Source: Miscanthus floridulus
Lineage: Eukaryota; Streptophyta; Magnoliopsida; Poales; Poaceae
NCBI RefSeq assembly: GCF_019320115.1
Contig: NC_089582.1
Coordinates: forward strand, 120,883,856 to 120,947,855
Direction of reading: 5' to 3'
DNA length: 64,000 bases
Each line of letters opens with the position of its first letter. Position 1 is the first letter of the stretch. Positions 12,527 to 25,018 of this stretch are shown in pieces. Under the pieces are notes generated by a model that saw only the letters and a program-made list of their open reading frames with translations, was not told the DNA's origin and searched no databases. The translations under genes and the position numbers were made by a program.

Positions 12527-12600
12527 CGACAGAATAATTACATTTTTCCTGTCATCCTCTCCCGACAGTATGATTATAACGTACCGACAGGAAATAATTA
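12527..12600 (-). repeat. CACTA left (3') subterminal repeats, terminus missing
   Basis: CGACAG, CCCGACAG, CCGACAGG and CCTGTC motifs occur at about 12,527, 12,564, 12,584 and 12,550, matching the motif at the right end. No CACTA sequence is present at the junction with the LINE. Confidence 0.7.
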
Positions 12601-12792
12601 CAATCCCCAGGCCATAGAAGCACTTCATTTATTTATAATTTCGTACGATATTCATGATAACAGTATAGGCACAAACATTACATCTAATTCTATAAGGTTT
12701 TCAACTATATCACACATATATTGCATCAATTTGTCATCATCCACATGCCATACATATAGATTAGATGCCCACAGTTGGCATCAACAACCACA

Positions 12793-12868
12793 AATTAAGA
12801 TGTCCATAGGTCTTGCATCCACAGCTACATAATTAAGATGTCCATAGGTCTTGCATCCACAGCTACAT
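12793..12868. repeat. 38-bp tandem duplication
   Basis: Two adjacent identical or near-identical copies of a 38-base unit containing GATGTCCATAGGTCTTGC, inside the CACTA 3' non-coding part. Confidence 0.85.
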
Positions 12869-13561
12869 AAATAATAATTTCACAAAAGCATCAACTAGTT
12901 AATTGTCTTTCCCAAAAACTGGCATTAACTTGTTGGCTGCACCTTTACTATCTAAAGGTTAGAAGTGGCAACTACCAACAGCTTCTACAAACACAAAATG
13001 GCATTATCTGTTTGTGATGACTCCCACCTTCATGCATGGTTTCGGTTCAGTGTTTCCAATACAGCTCTGTATGCGGCATTGAGATTGTCTTCATCGTGGC
13101 CATATGTGGCATTGCCATCATCGGTCGATTCTGAGCCAACATGAGAAGAACCAGTGGCCTATACATATATGAAGAGAAATATTAGTTAGATTGCTACAGG
13201 TAGTAGTAGTAATCTTCCAGATGCTAACAATAGCCAGTAGGTAAAAACATTCCAGAACAATGCATCTGCTTAGAACTAGACATGGAGTATCTCACACATC
13301 AAGATTGCATCTGCTGCTCCTTTCTGATAGAATAGAATGCAATGATAAATACTAAATAGTTATAAATGGATTGTTAAATAAATGGCTGCCTAGTATATTG
13401 TAGTTTGCTCAACAAATTATTTGTAGTTGCTTATTAAATAGTTGTCTAAAGTTTGCTCATTAAATTATTTGTAGTTGCAGGATGTCATCCGCTGCATCTA
13501 ATCCTTCTGGTTCCACTAGCTGAGTTGTTGCTTCTACTGCTTTTGGCGAATGGTTTCGCAA
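12869..13561. other. CACTA internal AT-rich sequence, no gene seen
   Basis: No supported coding frame. This is probably the 3' end of the second CACTA gene and spacer DNA, with the bHLH-like fragment just downstream on the plus strand. Confidence 0.4.
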
Positions 13562-13639
13562 GTGCAGACAGACAAGGCCTCCATGCTGGATGATGCCATT
13601 GAGGACCTGAAGCAGCTTCAGCTCTAGGTGCAGGTGACC
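13562..13639 (+). pseudogene. Captured bHLH (PIF-type) gene fragment
   Basis: The plus strand reads VQTDKASMLDDAIEDLKQLQ, L, TAG stop, VQV. This is the second-helix signature of the PIF-type bHLH transcription factors, whose family pattern is close to TDKASMLDEAIEYLKxLQLQVQ. It stands alone with no first helix or basic region in frame. It runs opposite to the CACTA genes, as expected of a host gene piece captured by a transposon. The stop sits where the family has glutamine, consistent with CAG to TAG. Confidence 0.6.
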
Positions 13640-13992
13640 AAACTGACACCGCCCTGCTTGTTTGCTAGTACTAATTACCTACAGTTTGGGATATGTTGGA
13701 CTGCCTGGTAGTAACCAACAGCCTGGGATATGTAACTGCATAGGCTAAATGATTAACAGTTGACATGGCCATATCCGCATGTCAAGTAGCTGAATGTTCT
13801 GTGGAACAGTCAAACTGTGAATGCCAAGAAGTTAGATACTGTGAATGCCAAGAAGGAATTGGGAAGATGAAGAAGTTCAAGGGCTACATTGATCAAGCAA
13901 AGTCACTGACAAAAACCTAGCAACTCACACCCTCAATGTGATGAATGGGACAAATTCTTAGGTTTGAGCCACATCAAGAAGAATAGCAAAGG

Positions 13993-14172
13993 TGTCCTAG
14001 CTACTTCCACAATGACAAAACCTACCTTTTGGACTGGGTTGAAGAGGATGGTGAGCCTGTTTCTGGGCTGACATGGAAATTAATTGAAGAAGCTTGTGGG
14101 GTTGAGGAATGTGGGAAACTTCATCGAAGTGCAAGGCTGGCCCAAATGAGAGATGTTAGTGATATCAACTGA
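13993..14172 (+). other. Unrecognised 59-codon open frame, possible captured fragment
   Basis: An open stretch ends TGA at 14170. It encodes a soluble-looking peptide with TYLLDWVEEDGEPVSGLTWK and EEACGVEECGKLHRSARLAQ. It has no start codon and I recognise no family. The codon-like composition, unlike the AT-rich surroundings, suggests a captured exon next to the bHLH piece, but this is inference. Confidence 0.3.
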
Positions 14173-14454
14173 GTCCTGGTCCATGGGAACTGAACCAATG
14201 CAAATATCTACCTTACCATTAGTACTCAATTAATTCAATTTAAGTCCAGACACAAGAATTAAGATGAGGCCACTTCCTCACTGATGGACTGCATGTTGCC
14301 ATTCTGAATACCACATCAAAATTATAGCCATTTTATAGAAAAGATAATAAGTTAGGCTAGTTGTACTCACAATTGCTTGCACTGCTGCTGCTGCTGCAAG
14401 TTGTGAGGATGCCTCTGGAATTTCCTGTCCCAGTCCTAAGCGTCGACAAAGTGC

Positions 14455-17400
14455 CTATAGTGAAGACATTAAATATTTCAAATTTTGAAAAATGGTTTGC
14501 CTATAGAAAAAAAAACTATCAATACACATACTTACCATTGTCAGATCTATAGCAACTTTGCCTTGCTGCATCGCACTATCCTTCTCTTTATGTAGCCTTG
14601 CATTTTCTCGTCGTAGTTCTACATTTTGTTGGGCCAACACTTTCATTGAAACTAAATTTGATTGACTCACATTATTCTCCTTCACAGCTACTCTGACATC
14701 AGCTGCCCTAACAGCGCCATATCCTATAGCAAAGCGCCCATGGGTGGACAAACCACCCGACACGTCGTACAACACCTTTGCATTCAACTCTTGCTCATGT
14801 TCTGGCCCTTGCCCTTGTTCCACCTCTTCCATATCCTCATGCTCTTCATGCTCCCAATCGTCTTCATGTTCTTCATGCTCCTGTGTAACCTTCTTAACCC
14901 CTGCTATATAGTCATCCTACAAGCAATTCCAAGTAATCATGTTGTGATGCTACCAGGGTACTAGCTTAATCTAAAAACAAGAAATTTAATTGTCCTTTAA
15001 CCATGACAAACAAATAAGCACTTCAAGCATTGCTGACAGTGAGACTGTGGAACAACCAAATATTTAAAAGTGGCATGCTTTCATGTTACATGAAGAGACA
15101 AACATGATACAACTGTAACTTCAAGGTTAAAGTTTAGCTTCATTTCTAAAACAAACTTAGTAGATATCAGGTACAATACCTTTTTACACACATGGCTAAC
15201 ACATAGAACAAGTGAACAATGCAGCAAGTAATACCATAAGCAAGATCATGAGAAGCTCAACAGAAATCACTAGTCATGTATCCATTTCAGGCTATCATTG
15301 TTTTCTATGAAACAGGCTGCAATGGCAAGGCAAAAGAAAAGAAACGAGGGTGAACTCAAGTTCCAATGTGGTATCTCACTGAAAGATATTCTAATGTTTA
15401 GGGATGGATTATAGTGGGAGCCACATAGGAATCTTTTTGTTTGTCACATGAATAAGCCGAGTAGCTGACTATTTCTCGTTTCTCTATACACCAGTTGGCC
15501 TCACTAACAAGCCATCCGTGACTAACGCCAATTCTTGTCTTTATCTCGACAAATGTCAATTCTGATGACTTTGAGTAACAAATTGAATCTATAGACTATA
15601 TAGGAGTCAAAGTTGAGGCAAAAATGCCAAGTTTCAAGTGCTGCTACAACATTCTGAATATTCAGAAACTAAGTAGAACAGAACACTACCTCCAAACACT
15701 AGAACAGCAAATCCGAGCCTGAACATTGCGCGAACCACAGAGTCAGCACTCAACTAGTTTTGCACCAATAATGGTTCTTCTGATGAAATTTGGAGCAGCA
15801 GCAAAGGAAACTTAAAGGATAATTTAGTGGCCCAGAGCTCTAGAATCTAGACAGACCCAATCATCTGGGCCAGACAAATGAGACAGAGATGTATGAATAT
15901 TTAAGAGGAAGCCTCAGTATCATGTTCAACACCTATAATAAATAACTAATAAGCTAGTCGCAGATCCTAGGCACTAGGCAAGTTCCTTGATCCTCCTGGC
16001 AGTGCAAGCAACCTTTCGCTGTACCGTTTGCCCTCTCCCAAATCCAGATCAAACTACACCACATCCACAAGCCTCCCAAAGAAGCGAGCTGAGCGCATCA
16101 TCAGGGACAAGCACAACCACAATAATCAACGCCATGTCTCGGGATCAGACACTAGGTGTCCATGCTCAACAGAAATCACTAGTCATGTATCCATTTCAGG
16201 CTATCATGGTTGGATTTCAAGAACTAAAATTTTGTAGAAACTAAATGATTAATGTATGTTTTCATAGCTAGGCTTAGATTTACATACCATGCGTTGTTGT
16301 GCTTTGTTGCTACTGATCGGACCACAATTACCACTGCTATCCACATTTTTCATGCCAGATTTCATTGCAGCAAATGCATTAATAGGGGTTCCCTTATGTT
16401 GTCCAAACCTATGTGCCTACAAATAGAAATAGTTAATGAGCAGCATCAAAATAGTGACATAGAACCGGCCATAGTTTTGAGCATACCAGAACTTGTTGTG
16501 TCTCTATGAAGCGTCTAGACCCTCCATGGTTTTGAGCAATATCATCAGAACTGAAGCGACATTCCTGTCCTATCTTCCGTTTTGTCATGAACTCCTCTGA
16601 GTACCAATAGTGACATAGAACCGGCCACACAAAATCATTGAACTAGTCCAGCCTAACCACTTTGTATTGTTCATATTCAAGCTCAATTGTGCGGGCTAGT
16701 GTATCATCTAAACTTTTACCCCTTTTTCTGTAGTATGCCTTTACACAATCCACACGGGCTTGATACATGATGTCCCTCACCTTTTTCTTCAAATAGTTGT
16801 CAAGAACACGATCCGCCTCTGCTTGATCTTCTTCATTAACTTGGAACAACTGCTGCATGTGTACCAAGAAATTTCAGTTAACAATATGAAATGGAAACAT
16901 GAATTATGAAGACTGGTTAAGAAATTCAAGTTCTTATCTACAATGTATAGCATGGCTCTTACCCAAAATTCATAGAGCACACGTTCCCCATCTGTCATGC
17001 CTTCTTTATTCACACTACCTAGAAAATAATCAGGCCAGTCTAGAGCTGGCCGCTCCCTGATCAGTACACCATCCTCATCCTTTTCTTGAAGCAAACCTAG
17101 GTACTCTCTCTTGAGAATGACACCAAGTTGAGTAGTGTATCTGTAAGGGGGCTTGCAGTTGTAGTTGACATAACCAAATTGCCTGTACATAAATGACATA
17201 TGCTTTTATAAACAACTAAAAATGGAACCTAACAGTATGAATTAGTTGGTAATTTACTCATGAGTCACCACTTGGATAAAGAGCCACCCGGCCAGATGGT
17301 GGAACTGGTTTTAATTTGGTTCTAGTCCCCGGCTTCCTTCCTTGTTTTTAGGAGGCTCTACTTCGGGAGGGGCAACAGGTCTAGTCCTTTGTGAGGATCC

Positions 17401-17529
17401 ATTAGTAGTGGCTGTTCCTTGAGATGCACTTGTTTGGGTGGCTATTTCTTGAGAAGCACCCATTTCAGATCCATGCCTCCTAGGAAGACGATTTTTACGT
17501 GCATGACGGATTCCATGAGCCATCTGCAT
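14455..17529 (-). pseudogene. CACTA second gene (Ptta/En-Spm transposase-like, TNPA-type), decayed
   Basis: Minus-strand blocks in order are: 17529-17311 (basic N-terminus, MAHGIRHARKNRLPRRHGSE, then a Ser/Thr-rich and Pro-rich segment); 17199-16940 (RYTTQLGVILKREYLG, PALDWPDYFLGSV); 16860-16640 (DNYLKKKVRDIMYQARVDCV); 16630-16433; and 14832-14545 with the conserved GGLSTHGRFAIGYGAV and a coiled coil (ENARLHKEKDSAMQQ). This layout matches the plant Ptta/En-Spm family, the DNA-binding partner protein of CACTA transposases. A TAG after RLD (16643) and the direct-repeat-flanked insertion between 15,255 and 16,207 suggest it is broken. Exon borders are approximate. Confidence 0.6.
15255..16207. 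repeat. 44-bp direct repeat pair flanking about 865 bp
   Basis: The same 44 bases, starting GCTCAACAGAAATCAC, occur at 15255-15298 and 16164-16207. The DNA between (15299-16163) holds no recognised gene. The copies are too long for a normal target duplication and may mark a template-switch or repair-linked insertion inside the CACTA element. Confidence 0.7.
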
Positions 17530-17812
17530 AGGAACGATGAGTTAGAATATTGTATTCAATAGTATACATCAGCTAAATAGAAATGAACAAATGCATAGGA
17601 ATGATGAGTTAGAATATTGTATTCTATAACACCAAGTTGCAGCCACATAACACCAAATTCAGATTTAATATCACCAAGTTCAGATTATAGAAAATAGCTG
17701 CAGAATACATAACACCAAGTCCAGATTTAATATCAAAATAAGGTATAAAGGGTACATTTTATCCCAGTGATACATGATAGCATTACAGCTCTACAAATTC
17801 ATGACTAAAAAT
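17530..17812. repeat. Short degenerate repeats between the two CACTA genes
   Basis: The motif GCATAGGAAYGATGAGTTAG occurs twice (about 17,526 and 17,593). A motif close to AACACCAAGTYCAGATT recurs several times up to 17,740. No coding frame is seen. Confidence 0.6.
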
Positions 17813-20178
17813 TCAATAATCATCATGATCATAAGTCTCTTCCTCTGATTCATCCATTATTGCTTCATGCTCTTCCTCTGTAGTGTTACCCTCTTCATCA
17901 ATAGCTTCTTCATCATATTCCTCATCCTCAACCGTGGTTTTCTCTATTGTCTCCAAGTCTACCACATCAGTAATCTCATCTAAGCCCAAAGATACCAGAG
18001 AATCCAATGCTTCCCCCAAATCAATAACAAAGGTACCACCCAATCCATCCTCTTGATAGACATCATGTATTACATGTTCAGAACTCACGGACTCATCATT
18101 TGCACCATTAAGAGGTACACATCCATGAGGAGCAACTTGGTAGACAACCCACCATGGAGATAGATCCTTATCCTTACATGGGTAAGATAGATAATAAACC
18201 TAAGTAACTTGACTAGCCATCACAAATGGGTCAAAACTTGTCAACCTTAATGCATGCTTGATCTCTACTAAGCCTAAATCTTCTATGCACCTCAATCCAT
18301 TAGGTGTTGGATCAAACAAGCGACAATAAAATAAAACCAATTCTAGTTTCAAACTGCCTTCCCATTCAATTTTTATGATATCTTCTATGACACCATAATA
18401 CTCAAGGGCATTGTTGTTTTCATCATATGAAGTAACACAAACACCAGTATTGATGGTTGTTAAACCAGGTCTTCCCCTCTCATATTTCTCTGAACGGAAT
18501 CTATATCCATTAACACCATAGCACCCATAGGAGGTAACTTGAGTGCAGAAACCATAAGATAACTGACATAGAACATTGTGAATGCTAACTGATTTCATGC
18601 CCTAAAACAAAAAGAAATCTAAGTTAAAATTCTTTAGCATTTTTTATTATTCAATATAAACATATTGACAAATGGATAAGAGTATTACTTTCTGTTTGAA
18701 CCAATCAAAAAAATTTGGCCCAAACTGTTTGGCACGGGCATTTTTCCAACCATTTAACCTTAAATCACGAAGTTACTGTTCAGTGGGATCAGATTGGCTC
18801 TTCCACTCCTCTTTATCAAATTGTCTACATGTAGGAACAATAGTCAACTCACATCAAAGGTTCAGGTTATTTGGGACAACACTACTCAAGTAGTTTGTAT
18901 AACTTACATGAAGAAATCATCCATCTTAGGTATGTTTGTTAGTATGTACAAGAAAGCAACCTTGTACTCCTCATTTGAGAGGCTACGGATACCCCTTGGG
19001 CCGATGCATCGACCCGGGCATTTAAAAATTTCAAGGTCACATGTACCTTGAAATATAGATGAACGATCATCATATCGTGGCATCTTGTTTCTAATAGAAG
19101 GTGCACTAGATTTGAAATATAGACTAAGAAAATTTGTAGCCTCTTCAACTAGAAATGCCTCAACAATGGCAGCCTCAACACGTGCCTTATTTCTTACTTT
19201 CTTCTTAATTTTCTGGATAAACCTATGAAATAAGAGAACATATTACAAATAAAAAACTAATGGGCCTTAACTGATATGTAGATTTTTTTTTTCAGATTTA
19301 CCTCTCATATGGATAATTCCAACGGGCTAGAACTGGCCCTCCCAATCGTGCCTCATAAGGCAAATGGATGATCAGATGTTGCATAACATTGAAGAATCTA
19401 GGAGGGAATATCTTCTCTAATTTGCAAAGAAGAACCGCAACATTCTGTTCTAAAGAGCAAGCAACATCTTTACTAAGTTCTTGGCACACAATTGTCGATA
19501 GAAGTAACTAAGCTCAGCCAAAGAGCGCCATACATTATCTGGTAGAAACCCACGGAACACAACAGGAAGCAATCTTTCAATAAAGATGTGGTAGTCATGA
19601 CTTTTTAGGCCAAGAATCCTCTTATGTTGCAAGTCCACACCATGCCTAATGTTGGCTGCATATGCATCAGGAAACTTTAATTCTTTGAACCATTGGAGAA
19701 TGATTGGCTTGTCATCTTTGTTAATGCAGAATGGAGCTCTAGGCTTGTCCCACTTCCCATTGTTCTTTTGGACCAGATGGAACGAAGGTCGGTTACAAAT
19801 CATAGCTAAATCTAGCCTAGCTTTCACATTATCTTTGGTCTTACTACCTATGTCAAAGCATGTGTTCCATATGGCTTCACTCATATTCTTTTCATTGTGC
19901 ATCACATCAATATTATGTGGAAGAAGTAACTTAGAGAAATATGGAAGCTGCCTAAAGCAAAGTACATGTGTCCAATTGTGGAATTTACCAAAGGTGTCAT
20001 CACCTGCAAATCTGGTCACATTGTCCTAGAGTTCCTCCCCTGTCAACCTCCTAGGTGGCTCTTCCAACACCCTTGTGTTCTTATGAAATGCATTAGCTTG
20101 TTTCCTAAACACATGATCCATAGGCAAGAAGCGCCTATGACAGTCAAACCAACAAGCCTTATTACCATTATGAAGTTG
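17813..20178 (-). pseudogene. tnp2: CACTA tnp2 transposase, C-terminal half
   Basis: Minus-strand reading resumes directly at the Tekay insertion point with the TNP2 segment around WFDCHRRFLPMDHVF, then HNIDVMHNEKNMSEAIW and LKSHDYHIFIERLLPV. Next comes a DUF4218 block (LEKIFPPRFFNVMQHLIIHL, 19489-19298), a following conserved exon (CPGRCIGPRGIRSLSNEEYK, about 19,225-18,900) and a DUF4216 block (about 18,598-18,140; GLVEIKHALRLTSFDPFVMA). It ends in a Glu/Asp-rich tail. Breaks are a TAG at 20026-20028 (W codon), a one-base frameshift near 19,478 and a TAG at 18200-18202. It is the catalytic-partner transposase of the CACTA superfamily and cannot work here. Confidence 0.85.
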
Positions 20179-20183
20179 GAAAC
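20179..20183. repeat. Target site duplication GAAAC (left)
   Basis: GAAAC directly precedes the 5' LTR and recurs directly after the 3' LTR (34947-34951). Confidence 0.95.
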
Positions 20184-23100
20184 TGTAACACCCTGGTGTT
20201 ATTCTTGCCTAATTGCACTTGCATTTCATGTTCATGAGCATCATTCATCCATTCCTGAGCATATATCACTTGAAACATGTGAAACATGATTGTGAAACAA
20301 GAGTATCATTTCAAGTATTTTTCATCATTTCAGTACCTTTAGTGCTTGATTATTGTATGACTAATGTATGGTATAGCTAAATATATTGTTAAAAATCTTA
20401 GCTATGCTTAGAAAGTCATTAGGAACAATGTTCATGCTGATCATTTTGCCCAATTAAGATTTCAAATCATGGTTTGACTTGTTTTGACCCTAGGACTTTT
20501 TGGTTTGACTGTTCAAAAAGTACCACTTAGAATGTTTGCATGTCTAAGCAACCTAAAGCAAAGTTGTAGCAAATTTTATAAGGAACAAAAGTTATTTTGT
20601 GACCAAGTCATGAAAATGTGCACAACATGCTCAAAATGGTCCCACAAGTCAGAATTTGGGTTGGTTTCAACACTTAGAAATTTTCTAAGTACAAAACCCC
20701 ATTTTTCAGTTTCATGGACACGACTTTGGCATGAATTTACTCTCTGTCCTTTGCGAATTAGCTTAGGATTTCTATAGAACAATTGTAGCCCTATTGTAGA
20801 TCTACAACTTTGCTTCAAGGAGAAATTGCTAACTCGTCACCGTTTTGGAGTTTGGAAGCAACGAAAACGCGCTGTCAGTCGGTCTCGGCGGTCTCTGATG
20901 GACGGTTCAGGCCGGCCAGCTGGCCGACATCGTCAGGCCGTGGTGGCCAAGTGGTGGCCGTACGCCATCGCTGCCCCCACCGGTCAGGCCATCGCCGCCA
21001 CGAAGACGCCACGCGCCCCGCAACTGGCTTATTTGTTTCACCCGTGTCCCTTCGCCTCGTCAGTCCACTCCGAGCCGAGCTCGCGCCTCCGCCATTGCCG
21101 CAGGGTGAGTCGCCGCTGCTCAGCTCGCTCGCCTCCGTGTCGTTGCCGCCTCCAGTGAGCCACGAGCCCCGCTTTGCTTAGCCGCACCTGCTGCGCCAGT
21201 TTCTGCGTCAATCGAGCCCCGGTGAGGATCCCTTTTGCTGATTCTACGAGCTCCGCCATGGCTGACGCCTCACCGGAGTGCGTGCTCGCCATGGCCAAGC
21301 ACCACCAGAGCCTGCTCACTCCTTTCTCTCCCTTCCATCTGTTTCCCTGCGTCACCTTATTGCTCACGCCAAGCTCAGAGCGGGCCGCTAGGGCCAGAGT
21401 TGGTCGGCGTACCTCGCGCAGCGCCGCCGCGATTGCCATTGCCGCCGGCGACCTCATCCGTTATGGCTAGGGGGTCCGTTTTGTACTTCCATCGGTGCAG
21501 GGCAGCGTGCTGTGCACGTTGGTGCCACTCCATTCGCCGGATTGCTCGCCGTCGTCGAGCGGTGGTCGGTCAACCGGTCTCCCCTGCCTCCGGTCGGCTG
21601 ACCAGTGGGGCCGGTTGACCCGCTGGGTCCCGCCTGTCTGTCTCTCTAGCGTGGGTTGTGGGTGGATAACCGGGTGCATCTAGCAGTTTTGAGCATAAAG
21701 TTTAAAAGGGTTTCAAAAATGATTTTTCAGAATTCTATTTAAATGCTTTAGAAAATGGTTGTGTACTCCTTTTAGCTCCAAATTGGTTGGAACAAATTTT
21801 GTTATGCTTCTTGTGACTAGATCTATCTGTTAAAAATACTGCATGTCAAGTTTGTGATACTTTTAGGTGTAGCTTTATTTAAAGTAACTAAATGCTGATT
21901 TCTGAGAAAATGTCTAGTAAATAGAATATACCTCAGAAAAATATGATTCCAGTTTTGTTAGTTTCCTTAAGTGATTTACTTTCTGTGAAAAATATATTCC
22001 ATGCATGTTTTGTAGAAAAATTGGGAGATGCAGTTCAAGTGCCTTTAATGGCTGAATTTTGTTATTTTTGCTAGAGAGCAAACTTTGTATAAAACATGCA
22101 TGTGATAATTTTTGGACAGTCATTATAGGCTATGAAGAACCTAGGAAAAATATTAATTCTGTTGTTTGACACTTTTCATAGTACAAAGTAATTTCATGCG
22201 CATTTTTATGCTATAGCTTGTCATTTTTGTGTAGGATAGTTTACTTATCCAAATACCATGAAATTTTTATGGTAGTCTATTTAGGATAGTATTATGCTAC
22301 TATAATTTTCTCAGATTTTTATAAGCATCAGAAATATAGATTGCTGTTGTAGCCCTAGTTTAAAAGGAAATAAAATAATTCTCTTTAATACAAGATTAGT
22401 TAATAATAATAGCTTTGGTGTATCTTTGAAGCATTTGATAAGGGTGTTGACTTAAACATATTAGTAGTAGAAGAGAATGCAGTAGATGACATGTGCTTAT
22501 ATTATAGTTTCGTGGATGATGTTGACTACCTTGCATTAAACATATCCATTGCATTCATCTCCTTCAATGCAACGTTTGCATAATCACTTACGCGCATTGC
22601 ATCATATAGGATTGCAAACCGAGAACCCAGTCGTCATACCCGAGGAGCCAGAGGAGCAGCTCGAGGTGCAGCAGCAGGAAGTGCCAGAAGCCGATGAGGA
22701 GGACGTTGAGGAACTTCCGGAGTGCCCCGATCACCGTCCGAGCTCCTTCGAGAGAGGCAAGCCCCGGAGCATTTTTCTCCCGGTTTGCAATGATTTAATT
22801 AAATACTTTACTTTAAATTAATGCATTACGTTCAGGAGTTGTTTGCAACCGTTGCTGCATTATACCTTGCTTACCTTTGTTATACTATATCCTTGATACC
22901 CTGGTATCCGCAGTCGAGTCAATGCTTAGCTGGCTTAGACCGGTAGAAGTCAGGTGATTTCCTATCACCTGCGAGCTATAGGTGGTTACCTGGATCTGCT
23001 TGGATGACTATGAAGTCATGGTATAACTAAGTGTTAAATGAAGTTGAGACCGGACGGAGACTTGCAGAGTTTTGGACTGTAGTGCTTCCGTCTGTGTCGA

Positions 23101-24229
23101 TTAAGGACCGACCGTTGTTGGGCCTCGAGTCATGTTGAACGCATGCCTTACATTTAGCTGGCCGGATAAAGTACCTTCCAACCACGAAGCTGGGAGATTT
23201 TTCGGGCCGAGTAGATTGCCCTCAACGCACTGTACCGGAGCAGGTGTGGTAGGACACGGGGGCGGGATGATAAGACTAAAGTGCAGTCGGTCGGCCCCCG
23301 GGTACATGTGGTTCCTGGCAAACTCGAGATTCCTGGAAAGTTGACTCGGTGATCAATATCTCACTTTAGCGGGTGAGTGAGGTTTGTGTAAGGAATAAAT
23401 CACTAGCTGGTTAGGAATCGATTCGAATCGCCATCGCTCCTGGATAGTGAGCACTTGACTTGAGTTACTTCATCGTAGTAAATGTTATGGAACACTTGGA
23501 CAGTTATAATGAATATGACAGTATGGAAGTTGTTTAATGATCATTGGTTATCATTATCTGCTTAATCACATGTTTACTCTAGTATAGGTGCAAATCTAGT
23601 TGACAGGTTAATAATAATTAACTTGGCAATAATGCTTTTAGAAAGGTTCTTGAAATGCTAAAAATGCTTCTTTTTGCAAATGAGTCAGCTACCCTACTAT
23701 AAAGCCCTTCATAATCCTTGGTGTCATTTATTTTCGGTTATGTCGGGTAAGTCTGGCTGAGTACCTTCCCGTACTCAGGGTTTTATTCCCACTTGTTGCA
23801 GATGGGCAGATGTATTACGGCTACTGTATCAACTGCCTTTATCCTGTGATGGGTGATGCTTAGGACCATGGGCATGGTCATTCCTTACGTCTCATCTGAT
23901 GCTTTTGTTGGAGATGATCATTCGCTGGCACTATATTTAAACTCCGCGTGAGTGTGTGTGTGGTTTGAACAAATGACTTCCGCTACTTTAATTTGAACTG
24001 GGTTGTAATAACTATGTTGAAACTCTGATGTATTTGAGATTTTGAACTTTTATGTAATGTGTGATGGTGACCGCTAAACTTATTACGATCATGGCTGGGA
24101 CACGAGTTGGTTTGAAATCCTTCGTGATTTCACGGACTACCGGGTTATACGAGCTTAAGTTTGCTCAATTGTCTACTTTGGTGGATGATTTTCTTACTTA
24201 ATTTCGTATAATTGGTCGGTTCTGTCACA
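20184..24229 (+). repeat. 5' LTR (4,046 bp)
   Basis: It begins TGTAACACCCTGG and ends TGTCACA. A GC-rich block lies at about 20,880-21,660 and a second GC-rich spot at 22,620-22,770. A TATA-like CTATATTTAA at 23931-23940, about 290 bp before the end, is a candidate core promoter; this is inference. Overlapping open frames on both strands in the GC-rich block are likely fortuitous, since they appear in several frames at once. Confidence 0.95.
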
Positions 24230-24231
24230 GC

Positions 24232-24247
24232 TGGTATCAGAGCATGG
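24232..24247 (+). other. Primer-binding site (tRNA-iMet type)
   Basis: TGGTATCAGAGCATGG starts two bases after the LTR end. It matches the usual plant retrotransposon PBS complementary to the 3' end of initiator tRNA-Met. Confidence 0.9.
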
Positions 24248-25018
24248 TTTAGCGTGTTACTGTTCACAAGTATATTTAAAACAAAAAGGCATTGGAAAAC
24301 GTGATTTTAAAACTATAAAGTGTGCCAGTGATCATATCCTTTATGCCCAGTTAAGGACTTTAGGTGGCTTAATTAAGTACTGACTGGGGTTCTTGCATCA
24401 TATTTCTCTTTCGTCGCTCATACGGCGTGCTATTGTATGAGTGCCACTTGGTTGAGTGGTAATGAATGGATCATTTGCCTCTACGCCTCGGTAAGTGTGA
24501 GTTGTGAGAGCATGATCGGATACACCGCTGATCTAGGGTGAGTGCTTATATGATGCTGGAGTAATTACATGTTCTACGCATGTTTTACAAAGGTATCTCA
24601 TGTATGGGTCTTCCGTCTGTGGAGGCGATGCCGTCAATAGGACGATGGTTCGGGTAGTTACTACCGTTGTACGCGTATCTGGGGATTCGTGTAGAGCGTA
24701 TAGATAAAACTTTACTGCTTTTATGCATTTATTGGGAATTGGGCTAAAATGAATTTTCTACAGGTACATAACAACGCTATCGTGTAGAATGTATTAGCTA
24801 CGTATTTGAGAGATCGTTGTTATGCCACCAAATTCATCGTTAGAAATTATTTGTTTCCTAAGTTTGTGAGAACATATGGCACGTACATGCATCATGTTAC
24901 TTGTGCAATTCATTCATGTCATGCATTACTCCCCTTATAAATTGATTATCTCCTTTTGATAAAAGTTGTATCACCTAAAATATGTTTCCCCGGGGTAATG
25001 AAAGAACTTTTGCTATAG
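24248..25018 (+). other. Tekay 5' leader, no gene seen
   Basis: About 770 bp of AT-rich leader between PBS and the first reading frame. It contains several short ATG-started frames but none with recognisable content. Packaging signals would be expected here but cannot be identified by eye. Confidence 0.5.

Noticed and set aside
20810..21683. Several 60-140-residue open frames on both strands in the GC-rich part of the 5' LTR (and the same set in the 3' LTR at 31,526-32,399)
   Set aside because: They overlap each other in all frames, have low-complexity Arg/Pro/Ala composition and no family motif, and LTRs are normally non-coding.
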